Of a DNA stretch of 11,133 nt, positions 1 through 7,049 are shown piece by piece. Under the pieces are notes generated by a model that saw only the letters and a list, made by a program, of their open reading frames with translations, searched no databases and was not told where the DNA came from. Each line of letters starts with the position of its first letter. The stretch's first letter is position 1. This DNA is from Bacilli bacterium (GTDB taxonomy: Bacteria > Bacillota_I > Bacilli_A > RFN20 > CAG-826). Location of the stretch: NCBI GenBank assembly GCA_016302065.1, contig JAEDOI010000031.1:1-11133 (forward strand). The letters run 5' to 3'. The translations under genes were made by a program, and so were the position numbers.

Positions 1-47
1 AGATGAAGCAAGACACATTCAAGTTTTTCATCTAGAGTTAGTTCCAT
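1..47 (-). CDS. 5' end of an unidentified protein gene (runs off the window)
   Basis: Only about 15 codons are inside the window, reading MELTLDEKLECVLLH. The start is supported by a GGAGG Shine-Dalgarno at 57-61, nine bases before the ATG. The amphipathic Leu/Glu/Lys pattern would fit an N-terminal helix, for example of a helix-turn-helix protein, but this is too short to name a family. No terminator separates it from the tRNA gene upstream on the same strand. Confidence 0.6.
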   Translation of the reverse strand, partial: MELTLDEKLECVLLH

Positions 48-112
48 AAAAAAATTCCTCCATTTTCATTTTACCTCATTGGGCAAAATTATGGGGGAAA
101 TTTCATCTTAAA

Positions 113-189
113 TGGTACGGTATACGGGATTCGAACCCGTGAATGTTGCCTTGAGAGGGCAATGAGTTAAGCCGCTTCTCCAATACCGC
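113..189 (-). tRNA. tRNA-Glu (anticodon CUC), CCA encoded
   Basis: The reverse complement folds as a class I tRNA. The acceptor stem is GCGGTAT with ATACCGT (the first pair is a G-U wobble), followed by discriminator A and an encoded CCA. The D arm is closed by GAG/CTC with AAGCGG in its loop. The anticodon arm is TTGCC / CTCTCAA / GGCAA, and the T arm is ACGGG / TTCGAAT / CCCGT. The seven-base anticodon loop puts CUC at 34-36, reading the Glu codon GAG. The D loop resembles bacterial tRNA-Glu and tRNA-Gln. A CUC isoacceptor is somewhat unexpected in such an AT-rich genome, where UUC normally reads both Glu codons. Confidence 0.93.
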
Positions 190-198
190 ATTGCTAAA

Positions 199-204
199 AT
201 TATA
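199..204 (-). promoter_or_regulatory. -10 box (TATAAT) of the tRNA-Glu gene
   Basis: A perfect TATAAT on the minus strand would start transcription near 192, three bases before the mature tRNA 5' end. It sits inside a short palindrome, TTGCTA / TAGCAA (192-209 region), just before the end of the phosphatase gene. No convincing -35 box is visible. Confidence 0.55.
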
Positions 205-209
205 GCAAA

Positions 210-1307
210 CTAAGAATTAAAAATCATCATAAATAAATTAGTTTCGTCATCGCTAATTCCAGCATGATGTCCTTTAAATACAATATCATTTGATGAATCG
301 TTTAACATATATTCTTTTTTGGCAAGAAGGAAATAATTTCCTAAAAAACTATCTATCATTTTATGAGGTGTACCATAACCTAAAATATGTTCATCTAATA
401 ATTCCTCTTTAGATTTTAATTCAAAATAATCTTTAAGATCACTTTCATAAAATTTCTTTAATAATGATTCATCTTTTACAAAAAGTGAAGCGAATCGAGG
501 TTCAATTGTAATATATTGAGAAGAAAGAGAATTTAATAAATCTTTATGATCTAAAATAAAATAGTCTTTAACATCGACCATTCCATGATCGGCAACTAAA
601 ATAAATAATGTATCTTTATTATTGTTTACTAATTGAGATAGTTTGTAATTTAAATACACTATCATTTGTTTAACGTTTTCTCCGTTTGTACCTTCAGCAT
701 GCATTAAATGATCTGGTTCAGTACAATATGAGTAGAGAAAATCATTGGTTTTCAATAATTCATCAGTCTCTTTAAAATAGTTTTCAAGTTGTTCTTGTTC
801 ACTTTCTCCTTTTACAAGAAAAGATTGAATAGAAGAAGCTTTATATTTTTTGTTTCTTTCAATTAATTCCCAAATATAATCGACTTTTAATATGGTATTT
901 TTTAAATCTGGATATTTTTTATCACTAAATTTACTACTTTGAAGAAAAACAAAAATATCGTCGTTATAATTTGAAAAATGTTCAGTCCAGCCAATATAAC
1001 CAGTTTCAATAGGATATTTTCCTGTACATAACGATGTTGTTGCGGCAACAGTAGTTGGAGGATAGACACTTTTAAATGATGTATAAATATGAGAATAAAT
1101 AAATGGGCAAAGATCTTTGTGTTTTTCAATAATTGCTTTACCAAATCCATCAAAAAGAATTAAACACACTTTCTTTTTGTTTGTATTATTTAAAACATCA
1201 TCAAGAGGTTTAAATGTGTCGTGAAATGGATTTATTTTAAAATGTTTTAATATAGAATTACCGACATTTGTTAATGTTTCAGTTTTACTTAGAGTTAAAT
1301 TTTTCAT
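210..1307 (-). CDS. Alkaline phosphatase superfamily / type I phosphodiesterase-nucleotide pyrophosphatase-like protein
   Basis: A 365-residue protein with the metal-ligand pattern of the PF01663-type alkaline phosphatase superfamily. The first ligand is Asp53 in LFDGFGK. The nucleophile region is YPPTTVAATTSLCTG (83-96), with Thr86 the likely nucleophile. Further ligands are Asp199 and His203 in EPDHLMHAEG, Asp240 and His241 in ADHGM, and the last His in GHHAG (347-348). These are the residues expected to bind two metal ions and attack a phosphomonoester or phosphodiester. No signal peptide or membrane segment is visible, so it is probably cytoplasmic; the substrate cannot be told from sequence. 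There is no Shine-Dalgarno. The ATG lies exactly six bases after a perfect TATAAT, so the mRNA is probably leaderless. It follows the rpsD terminator and is probably monocistronic or read into the tRNA. Confidence 0.85.
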   Translation of the reverse strand: MKNLTLSKTETLTNVGNSILKHFKINPFHDTFKPLDDVLNNTNKKKVCLILFDGFGKAIIEKHKDLCPFIYSHIYTSFKSVYPPTTVAATTSLCTGKYPIETGYIGWTEHFSNYNDDIFVFLQSSKFSDKKYPDLKNTILKVDYIWELIERNKKYKASSIQSFLVKGESEQEQLENYFKETDELLKTNDFLYSYCTEPDHLMHAEGTNGENVKQMIVYLNYKLSQLVNNNKDTLFILVADHGMVDVKDYFILDHKDLLNSLSSQYITIEPRFASLFVKDESLLKKFYESDLKDYFELKSKEELLDEHILGYGTPHKMIDSFLGNYFLLAKKEYMLNDSSNDIVFKGHHAGISDDETNLFMMIFNS

Positions 1308-1313
1308 ATTTAT

Positions 1314-1342
1314 ATTATATCAAAAATGGGGTTCTATTAAAA
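1314..1342 (-). promoter_or_regulatory. Promoter of the phosphatase gene, leaderless type
   Basis: A perfect -10 TATAAT lies at 1314-1319, followed by ATAAAT and the ATG, so the predicted +1 is the A of the start codon. The weak -35 candidate TTTTAA (1337-1342, 17-base spacer) falls in the U-tract side of the rpsD terminator. Confidence 0.6.
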
Positions 1343-1343
1343 T

Positions 1344-1368
1344 AAAAAGCCCCATTGAAGGGCTTTTT
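1344..1368 (-). terminator. Intrinsic terminator of rpsD
   Basis: On the minus strand the stem is AAAAAGCCC paired with GGGCTTTTT (arms 1360-1368 and 1344-1352, seven-base loop), running into TTTTTATTTT. It lies just after the rpsD stop codon. Confidence 0.88.
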
Positions 1369-1372
1369 AGAA

Positions 1373-1975
1373 CTATAGTAATCTGTTGTAGTATTCAACA
1401 ATTAATGATTCATTAATATCACGTGTTAATTCACTTCTTTCTGGTAAACGAACAAATGTTCCAGAGAAATGTTCTTTATCAAGTGATAAATATGGAGCAA
1501 CAACTGTTGTGATTTCTAAGCTACCTTTAATAATTGCTAAGCTTTGTGATTTTTCTTTTACAGAAATTACATCATTAGCGTGGCAAAGATAACTTGGAAT
1601 ATCAATCTTCTTTCCATTTACAAGAATATGACCATGATTGACAAGTTGTCTAGCTTGTTTACGAGTAGTAGCAAAACCTAATCTGTAAACTAAGTTATCA
1701 AGTCTTGATTCAAGAATTCTCATAAATTCTGTACCGGTAACACCTTTTGAAGCACTTGCAATTTCGAATAATCTACGGAATTGTCTTTCATTAACTCCAT
1801 ACATATCTCTCAATTTTTGTTTTTCAAGTAATTGTTTTCCGTATTCAGAAACTTTCTTCTTGTCTTGGCCATGTTGTCCAGGAGCATAAGGTCTCTTCTT
1901 TAATTCTTTTCCATTTTCAAGAATAGAAAAACCTAATCTTCTTGAACGTTTCCATGTAGCACCTAATTTTCTCAT
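1373..1975 (-). CDS. rpsD: 30S ribosomal protein S4
   Basis: A 200-residue protein of the usual S4 length. It is a primary 16S rRNA-binding protein needed for assembly of the small-subunit body and decoding fidelity, and in Bacillus it represses its own mRNA. The N-terminus (TWKRSRRLGFS, then RPYAPGQHGQDKKKVSEYGKQL) and the S4 RNA-binding fold (about 90-150, with RLDNLVYRLGFATTRKQARQLVNHGHILVNG) are diagnostic. The zinc-binding cysteines of the C+ form of S4 are absent, so this is the C- form. The start is set by AAAGGAG at 1983-1989. The long structured leader and own promoter and terminator suggest a monocistronic, autoregulated unit. It is divergent from ezrA, as in the related Bacillus neighbourhood. 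Confidence 0.98.
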   Translation of the reverse strand: MRKLGATWKRSRRLGFSILENGKELKKRPYAPGQHGQDKKKVSEYGKQLLEKQKLRDMYGVNERQFRRLFEIASASKGVTGTEFMRILESRLDNLVYRLGFATTRKQARQLVNHGHILVNGKKIDIPSYLCHANDVISVKEKSQSLAIIKGSLEITTVVAPYLSLDKEHFSGTFVRLPERSELTRDINESLIVEYYNRLL

Positions 1976-2112
1976 ATTTTTTCTCCTTTCTTTAACATCT
2001 TAAACAAAGGTTTAAATTCCATTCTTCGGATGATTGTACTTCACCTTGTAGCTTAGGTTACTTTTAATATACTTATCATCAGACAAGATGTATTTAAATG
2101 CTGCGTTTAAGC
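1976..2112 (-). promoter_or_regulatory. rpsD leader RNA, candidate S4 autoregulatory element
   Basis: About 137 nt lie between the predicted start of transcription (about 2112) and the ATG. The stretch just before the Shine-Dalgarno has three possible partners. GTTTAAG (1999-2005) is complementary to CTTAAAC at the very 5' end of the RNA (2105-2111). The overlapping AAGATGT (1995-2001) is complementary to ACATCTT (2085-2091). A local hairpin TTTAAAC/GTTTAA (2000-2015) competes with both. S4 autorepression through a leader RNA is established in Bacillus and E. coli; applying it here is inference. Confidence 0.6.
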
Positions 2113-2118
2113 GTTATT

Positions 2119-2147
2119 AATATATAATAATTTTCTTTAAAAAGCAA
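2119..2147 (-). promoter_or_regulatory. rpsD promoter
   Basis: A -35 TTGCTT (2142-2147) and a -10 TATATT (2119-2124) on the minus strand are separated by exactly 17 bases, giving a start near 2112. Confidence 0.7.
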
Positions 2148-2180
2148 ACAAATTTTGTGGAAAAAATATATATATTTAAT

Positions 2181-2186
2181 TAAAAT
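2181..2186 (+). promoter_or_regulatory. -10 box before the small membrane protein gene
   Basis: TAAAAT followed by six bases (ATATAT) and the ATG at 2193 repeats the leaderless layout seen at two other genes here. TTGTGG at 2155-2160 is a possible -35, but its spacing of 20 bases is too long. The surrounding TA repeats make chance matches likely. Confidence 0.4.
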
Positions 2187-2192
2187 ATATAT

Positions 2193-2378
2193 ATGTTTTG
2201 CGAAGTACTTGCCTATGTATTAAATGGTGCTGCCAATTTAAATGATTTGGCGATTATTTTTGGTGTTTCAACTGGTGCTATATTATTAATTGTTGTTGGT
2301 GTTCTTTTATATACTTTTATATTTAAAAAGAAAATATATAATAAGAAAAAGCATACGGAAAACAACAGTAAGGAGTAG
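2193..2378 (+). CDS. Small single-pass membrane protein resembling the EzrA membrane anchor
   Basis: A 61-residue protein with one hydrophobic helix (about 19-44) followed by a basic stretch (KKKIYNKKK, 45-53) and a polar tail. Residues 21-47 align without gaps to residues 18-44 of the EzrA encoded next: both have IIFG, then G, LL and LL, then F-F before a basic cluster. The genes also share a 12-base identity (2252-2263 and 2432-2443). A partial tandem duplication of the 5' end of ezrA is the simplest reading. Its stop codon overlaps the ezrA Shine-Dalgarno, three bases before the ezrA ATG, so the two are probably coupled. There is no Shine-Dalgarno of its own. Function is unknown, and a non-coding origin cannot be excluded. 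Confidence 0.55.
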   Translation: MFCEVLAYVLNGAANLNDLAIIFGVSTGAILLIVVGVLLYTFIFKKKIYNKKKHTENNSKE

Positions 2379-2381
2379 TTT

Positions 2382-4130
2382 ATGAAAAGCTTTTTAGTTT
2401 TCGTAAATTTGGACAATGTAACAATATTTTGGATTATTTTTGGAATTGTTATTGGTGTAGCTTTGTTAACTACTATTTTTATTTTGCTAAATAAATTTGT
2501 ATTTAGAAGGCACAAAGCTAAAAATACTTTAAAAGAAGTTGAAAGAAAATACGAATATTTACATTCGATTTTAATTGGAAATGATTTTCAAATATTACAA
2601 AGAATTGATCAAATTAGTCGAACTAATATCATTTATATGGACATTCATACTACTTACTTTAAAAGATTTAAAGAAGTTAGAGATGTAGCTGCTAAAATGT
2701 ATGGGGAAATTGTTAAACAATTGGGAAGTTATTATGAAAGTAATAATATAAAAGGTTTTTTTGATTTATATAAAGAAAAATCTGCACTTTTAAAATCTTA
2801 TGAATCAACAATGAATTCATTGCATAATGATTTGGTTGAATTAATTAAACCTGAAGAAGAAGCAAGAGAAGCAATTTTGTCATTAAAGGATAAATTTAGA
2901 GAATTAAAGTCTTTATATAATAATAAAGAATATGATTTATTTATAATTTCTGATTCATTTAGAGAAGTTTTTGAAAAAATTGAAGTCTATTTTAAGAATT
3001 ACGACACTTACATTGAATGTGCTTCATATGATGAAGCAAAAGAGTTATTACCTACTTTAGATAGTGTACTTACTTATTTGATAGATAATATTAATCTTTT
3101 ACCTTCTTTAATTAAGCAATTAACTAATGATTTGCCACAAAATATTAATATTTTAAAAGATCGAAATAAAGAGATGGTTATGAATGGTTATCCTCTTCAA
3201 AATATTAATTTTGATGTTCAAATTGGAAAAATTCAAAATAAAGTCGAAGATGCTCTTAACCAATTAAAGAAAATAAATGTAAATAAAGTTAATAAAATTA
3301 TTAGTGAAATTAATATTTTAATTGAAGAATTAAATAATGCATTTAATAATGAAATTAATTCTAAACTTAAGTTTGATGAAAAAATTGATGAAGTGTTAAA
3401 AAAATATAATTTCATTGATAAATCTTTTATTAATATTTCTAATTACATTGTTAAAATTAGAAAATATTTTCAAATTGATAGTGAAAATCTCATATTTTTT
3501 AATGAGTTAAGCACAAAGATGGATGAAGTTAGTAAAGACAAAAGAAGACTTGATATTTATTTACATTCAAAAGATCCTACTCCATATTCAATACTTACTG
3601 ATAAAGTAATTGAATTAGAAAATGGCACTAATGAAGTTACTGAGAATTACAATAAATTTATGAGTTATGTTGAATCATTAAAGTCTGATTCTGAAGCTAT
3701 ATTTAAGAATATTAAGGATAAATATATTCTATTAAAAGAATATGAATCGAAATTAATTCACATAAATAATCAAGTTTTTATTGAAGAAGTTAATACTAGA
3801 CTTAATGATTGTTATTTTTATATTGATGAAATATATTCAAAATCACAAATCATTCCAATTGATGTAAAAGAAATGAAAGAATTATGTTGCAAATTAGATG
3901 AAGGATGCAACTATATTTTTACCTCTATTGATGAAGTATTAAATGACAAAGAAAGAGCTAAAAATAATATTCTTTTAATGAATAGAGACAGATGTAAATT
4001 TTCAGAAATTAATGCTTTATTAAATCAAGTAGAAACTCTATATTTTGATGGAAACTACACAAAAGCCTACGAAATGAGTGTCCAAGTTTTAAATAGATTG
4101 AAAGAAAAGAGTGGACAAGTTAATCAATGA
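2382..4130 (+). CDS. ezrA: Septation ring formation regulator EzrA
   Basis: A 582-residue protein with one N-terminal membrane helix (about 13-37), a basic stop-transfer motif (FRRHKAKN), then about 530 residues of Glu/Lys/Asn-rich helical, spectrin-like coiled coil and no other domain. This architecture and length match EzrA (about 560 residues), which binds FtsZ at the membrane and limits extra Z rings in Bacilli. Sequence identity is weak outside the architecture. The assignment therefore leans on the neighbourhood: rpsD, ezrA, desulfurase and thiI also lie together in Bacillus subtilis. The start is set by AAGGAG just upstream. The TGA overlaps the ATG of the next gene by four bases. A generic coiled-coil membrane protein is the alternative. 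Confidence 0.8.
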   Translation: MKSFLVFVNLDNVTIFWIIFGIVIGVALLTTIFILLNKFVFRRHKAKNTLKEVERKYEYLHSILIGNDFQILQRIDQISRTNIIYMDIHTTYFKRFKEVRDVAAKMYGEIVKQLGSYYESNNIKGFFDLYKEKSALLKSYESTMNSLHNDLVELIKPEEEAREAILSLKDKFRELKSLYNNKEYDLFIISDSFREVFEKIEVYFKNYDTYIECASYDEAKELLPTLDSVLTYLIDNINLLPSLIKQLTNDLPQNINILKDRNKEMVMNGYPLQNINFDVQIGKIQNKVEDALNQLKKINVNKVNKIISEINILIEELNNAFNNEINSKLKFDEKIDEVLKKYNFIDKSFINISNYIVKIRKYFQIDSENLIFFNELSTKMDEVSKDKRRLDIYLHSKDPTPYSILTDKVIELENGTNEVTENYNKFMSYVESLKSDSEAIFKNIKDKYILLKEYESKLIHINNQVFIEEVNTRLNDCYFYIDEIYSKSQIIPIDVKEMKELCCKLDEGCNYIFTSIDEVLNDKERAKNNILLMNRDRCKFSEINALLNQVETLYFDGNYTKAYEMSVQVLNRLKEKSGQVNQ

Positions 4131-5254
4131 TTTATTTTGATAATGCAAGTAGCACTAAGCCCTTAAAAGAAGTAATTGATTTGTTTTGCAGTGAAAATGA
4201 AAAAAACTATGCAAATCCTAACTCAATTAATTCTTTTGGAATGCATAATTTTACTACAATTAACCGAACAAAGAATGAAATCTTAAAATTATTTAAACTT
4301 TCATCAGATTATGAAGTAATAATTACAAGTGGAGCTACAGAATCGAATAATATAGCAATTTTAGGATATGCAAGAAAAAATATTAATAAAGGAAAGCATC
4401 TAATTACTTCAAAAATTGAACATGAGTCCGTTTTAAATTGTTTTAAAGAACTTGAGAAGGAAGGCTTTGAAGTTACTTATCTAGATGTTGACAATGAAGG
4501 TCATATTTGCTTAGAACAACTTGAAAAAAGCATTAGAAAAGATACGATTTTAGTTGCTTTAATGGCTTCAAATAATGAGGTTGGTTCAAATTTAGATATA
4601 GAAAAGAGTAGGGAAATCATATCAAAATTTCCAAAATGTGTTTTTTATTCAGATGTTGCACAAGCGATTGGGAAAATAAAAGTAAATTATAATTTATTAG
4701 ATTTCTTCGGGTTTAGTTATCATAAAATACATGGCTTAAAAGGAATAGGTCTTTTAGTTAAAAAGAAAAAGATTAATCTTGATAGTATTGTATATGGTGG
4801 CAATCAAGAGAATGGTTTAAGAAGCGGAACCATCGATTATCCTAGTTTTGTTGCTTCAACTTTAGCGTTAAAACAATGCTTTCTTAATTTAAATTCTAAC
4901 TATCAGCATGTAAAAGAATTAAATACATTTATAAGAAAAGAACTAGGAAATAATAGTGAAATCGAAATTAATACCTCAAAAATTGAAAATCCATATATTC
5001 TTTCAATTTCATTAAAAAGTAAATCTAGTAGTGTTGTTGTTGAAGCCTTATCTACTAAAAATATATTTGTTAATAGCGTCTCTGCATGTAATTCAAAAAA
5101 TGATGAGCCAAGTCATGTATTACTTGCTATGAATAAAAGTAATAAGATTGCACGTAATGTAATTCGTATTAGTTTTTCGCACTTTAATACAATTGATGAA
5201 TGCAAAGAATTTATAAGCGAATTAAATTCTATTTTATATACAATAAAGGGGTAA
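4127..5254 (+). CDS. Cysteine desulfurase (NifS/IscS family, class V aminotransferase fold)
   Basis: A 375-residue PLP enzyme that releases sulfur from L-cysteine as an enzyme persulfide. Visible motifs are the N-terminal YFDNASSTKP, TSGATESNN (68-75), the cofactor-stacking His99 in EHES, Asp176 and Gln179 in SDVAQAIGK, and the Schiff-base Lys200 in SYHKIHGLKGIG. RSGT lies at 232-235 and the persulfide Cys321 in SACNSKNDEPSHVL. The length is normal and every catalytic residue is present. It overlaps ezrA by ATGA and ends three bases before thiI. The pairing matches Bacillus NifZ, whose known role is to feed sulfur to ThiI, so I infer a dedicated tRNA-thiolation donor and not a general Fe-S cluster enzyme. 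It could be named nifZ, but the sequence alone does not separate paralogues. Confidence 0.95.
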   Translation: MIYFDNASSTKPLKEVIDLFCSENEKNYANPNSINSFGMHNFTTINRTKNEILKLFKLSSDYEVIITSGATESNNIAILGYARKNINKGKHLITSKIEHESVLNCFKELEKEGFEVTYLDVDNEGHICLEQLEKSIRKDTILVALMASNNEVGSNLDIEKSREIISKFPKCVFYSDVAQAIGKIKVNYNLLDFFGFSYHKIHGLKGIGLLVKKKKINLDSIVYGGNQENGLRSGTIDYPSFVASTLALKQCFLNLNSNYQHVKELNTFIRKELGNNSEIEINTSKIENPYILSISLKSKSSSVVVEALSTKNIFVNSVSACNSKNDEPSHVLLAMNKSNKIARNVIRISFSHFNTIDECKEFISELNSILYTIKG

Positions 5255-5257
5255 TTT

Positions 5258-6415
5258 ATGGATTATAATGTCGTAATCATTCGTTTTGGAGAAATGAATA
5301 CTAAAGGTAAAAATAAGAAAGATTTTATTAATACATTAGCTCGTTCAATAAAAGAAGCTCTTCTCGATTATAAAGACTTAATTGAATATAGTGTTAGACA
5401 CGATCATATTTATTTATTTTTAAAAGAAGATAATCTAGATATTGTTGATAAACTTAAAGAAGTAAGTGGATTGTACTCTTTTTCTTTAGCAAAAAGAATT
5501 GATCCTGATTTTGATAATATAATTAATGAATCATTGGAAAACATTAAAAAAGAGACAGGAAAAACCTTTAAAATTTATACACATCGAATTGATAAATCAT
5601 ATCCCTATATAAGTGATGAAATAAATAGGGCTGTTGCAAAAACTATTTTAAAAAATACTGAATTAACAGTGGATGTTCATCATCCCGATATTCTTTTAAG
5701 CATTGAAATTAGAAGCGATGGAGCCTATTTATTTACTAAAACCATTAAAGGATTAGGTGGATTCCCTAAAGGAACTTTAGGAAGAGGACTTATGATGTTA
5801 AGTGGAGGTATAGATTCTCCAGTAGCAAGTTATTTATTAATAAAAAGAGGAATAGAATTATCTTTTATTCATTATGCTTCACCTCCATATACTAATAGTG
5901 GAGTAATTGATAAATTGGAAGATATTTTGAATGAATTAAAAAAATTCCAAAGCAAACTTATAATGTATATTGTACCTTTTACAAAAATTCAAGAGAAGAT
6001 ATATGAAGTAAGTTATGAAGGTTATCAAGTTACTATTATGAGAAGAATGATGTATAGAATAGCTTCAAAATTAGCAAAAATTAAGCATTACGATATTATT
6101 GCTAATGGTGAAAGTTTAGGACAAGTTGCAAGTCAAACTCTTGAGTCATTAAAAGTTATTAATGAAGTAACTAATATGCCAATTATTAGACCTTTAGCTA
6201 TATTTGACAAAACAACTATTATTGATATTTCTAAGCAAATAAATACTTATGATATTTCTATTCGTCCATTTGAAGATTGCTGTACAATTTTTCCAATTAA
6301 AAAACCTAAAACTGCTCCACATTTAGACATATGTGAAGAAATAGAAAAAAAGGCCGATTTTGATGCTTTAATTGAGGAATGTATTAAAAATATAGAAGTT
6401 AAAATTATTAAATAA
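5258..6415 (+). CDS. thiI: tRNA 4-thiouridine synthetase ThiI (without rhodanese domain)
   Basis: A 385-residue enzyme that adenylates uridine 8 of tRNA and replaces its oxygen with sulfur, giving s4U. An N-terminal ferredoxin-like plus THUMP tRNA-binding region (about 1-165) is followed by the PP-loop ATPase, with SGGIDS at 182-187 and the family motifs HYASPPYT and GESLGQVASQT (284-294). The end carries CCTIFPIKKPKTAP, with Cys341 and Cys342. The rhodanese domain that holds the catalytic Cys in E. coli ThiI is absent. That is normal for Firmicutes and is not a truncation. The start is set by AAAGGGG before the ATG. It is the last gene of the ezrA unit, directly behind its likely sulfur donor. 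A role in thiazole synthesis is less likely without the rhodanese domain. Confidence 0.96.
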   Translation: MDYNVVIIRFGEMNTKGKNKKDFINTLARSIKEALLDYKDLIEYSVRHDHIYLFLKEDNLDIVDKLKEVSGLYSFSLAKRIDPDFDNIINESLENIKKETGKTFKIYTHRIDKSYPYISDEINRAVAKTILKNTELTVDVHHPDILLSIEIRSDGAYLFTKTIKGLGGFPKGTLGRGLMMLSGGIDSPVASYLLIKRGIELSFIHYASPPYTNSGVIDKLEDILNELKKFQSKLIMYIVPFTKIQEKIYEVSYEGYQVTIMRRMMYRIASKLAKIKHYDIIANGESLGQVASQTLESLKVINEVTNMPIIRPLAIFDKTTIIDISKQINTYDISIRPFEDCCTIFPIKKPKTAPHLDICEEIEKKADFDALIEECIKNIEVKIIK

Positions 6416-6428
6416 AGATAAAATAAAA

Positions 6429-6452
6429 AGCCAAATCATTATTGATTTGGCT
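6429..6452. terminator. Bidirectional intrinsic terminator between thiI and rplT
   Basis: A perfect ten-base-pair stem, AGCCAAATCA with TGATTTGGCT, encloses a four-base loop. On the minus strand it runs straight into TTTTTATTTTAT, ending the infC operon. On the plus strand the tail is looser (AATTTAATTTATATTTTT) but can end thiI transcription. Confidence 0.88.
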
Positions 6453-6471
6453 AATTTAATTTATATTTTTA

Positions 6472-6822
6472 TTATTTTGCTTCTTTAGCAATTCTTACTA
6501 ATTCAGCAAAACCTTTTTCATCATGGATAGCGATTTCACTTAACATTTTTCTATTAAGATCAATTTTAGCAACTTTTAAGCCATGCATGAATTTTGAATA
6601 GGAGATATCATTAATTCTGCAAGCAGCATTGATTCTTCTAATCCATAATTTTCTATAATCTCTTTTAATAGTTCTACGATGAATATAAGCATATTTATAT
6701 GAATGTAAAACTTGTTCTTTAGCAGTTTTGAATAAAAGATGTTTACTACCAAAGTAACCTTTAGCAGCTTTTAAAATTCTTTTTCTTCTAGCTCTTGTAA
6801 CTGTTCCGCCTTTAACTCTCAT
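6472..6822 (-). CDS. rplT: 50S ribosomal protein L20
   Basis: A 116-residue protein with the typical L20 start (MRVKGGTVTRARRKRILKAAKGYFG) and the basic stretch HRRTIKRDYRKLWIRRINAACR, which lies along 23S rRNA. L20 is needed early in large-subunit assembly. In Bacillus it represses the infC-rpmI-rplT operon by binding the leader RNA. It is the last gene of the operon, 16 bases after rpmI, with a GGGAGG Shine-Dalgarno, and is followed by the shared terminator. The length is normal and nothing is unusual. Confidence 0.98.
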   Translation of the reverse strand: MRVKGGTVTRARRKRILKAAKGYFGSKHLLFKTAKEQVLHSYKYAYIHRRTIKRDYRKLWIRRINAACRINDISYSKFMHGLKVAKIDLNRKMLSEIAIHDEKGFAELVRIAKEAK

Positions 6823-6838
6823 AATTAACCTCCCTTAA

Positions 6839-7033
6839 TTATCCTTGAATAAGATACTTTACTCTCTTTAAGTCGCTCTTTGATACGCTTGTTGACTTTC
6901 TTAAGTGTCTCTTTTGTTTGTGGGTTTTATGTGGTGCTAAGTGTGAAACATAAGCGTGATGTCTAGTAACTTTACCACTTCCTGTGACTTTAATTCTTTT
7001 TGCTAAAGCCCTTTTAGTTTTCATTTTTGGCAT
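6839..7033 (-). CDS. rpmI: 50S ribosomal protein L35
   Basis: A 64-residue, very basic protein beginning MPKMKTKRALAKRIKVTGSG and containing HLAPHKTHKQKRHLRKS, both typical of L35. It sits between infC and rplT, as in nearly all bacteria, 16 bases after the infC stop, with a GAGAGG Shine-Dalgarno. It is co-transcribed with both neighbours and probably shares the leader control upstream of infC. Confidence 0.97.
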   Translation of the reverse strand: MPKMKTKRALAKRIKVTGSGKVTRHHAYVSHLAPHKTHKQKRHLRKSTSVSKSDLKRVKYLIQG

Positions 7034-7049
7034 AATTTTTCCTCTCTTT

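Noticed and set aside
113..189. tRNA reading UGA (anticodon UCA)
   Set aside because: TCA appears in the loop one base off, but the five-pair stem and U33 fix positions 34-36 as CUC. UGA also acts as a stop in this window.
902..1153. Minus-strand 83-codon frame inside the phosphatase gene
   Set aside because: It lies wholly inside a well-supported gene in another frame and has no family signature.
2161..2192. TA-repeat tract as a hairpin terminator or an origin element
   Set aside because: The arms are out of register by a base, contain no GC pairs and have no DnaA boxes nearby; AT-rich promoter DNA explains it.
2213..2515. Minus-strand 100-codon frame opposite the small ORF and ezrA
   Set aside because: Antisense shadow; its hydrophobic content comes from the AT-rich membrane-helix codons on the plus strand.
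5258..6415. ThiI as a truncated gene
   Set aside because: The missing rhodanese domain is normal in Firmicutes, and the stop is followed directly by a terminator.
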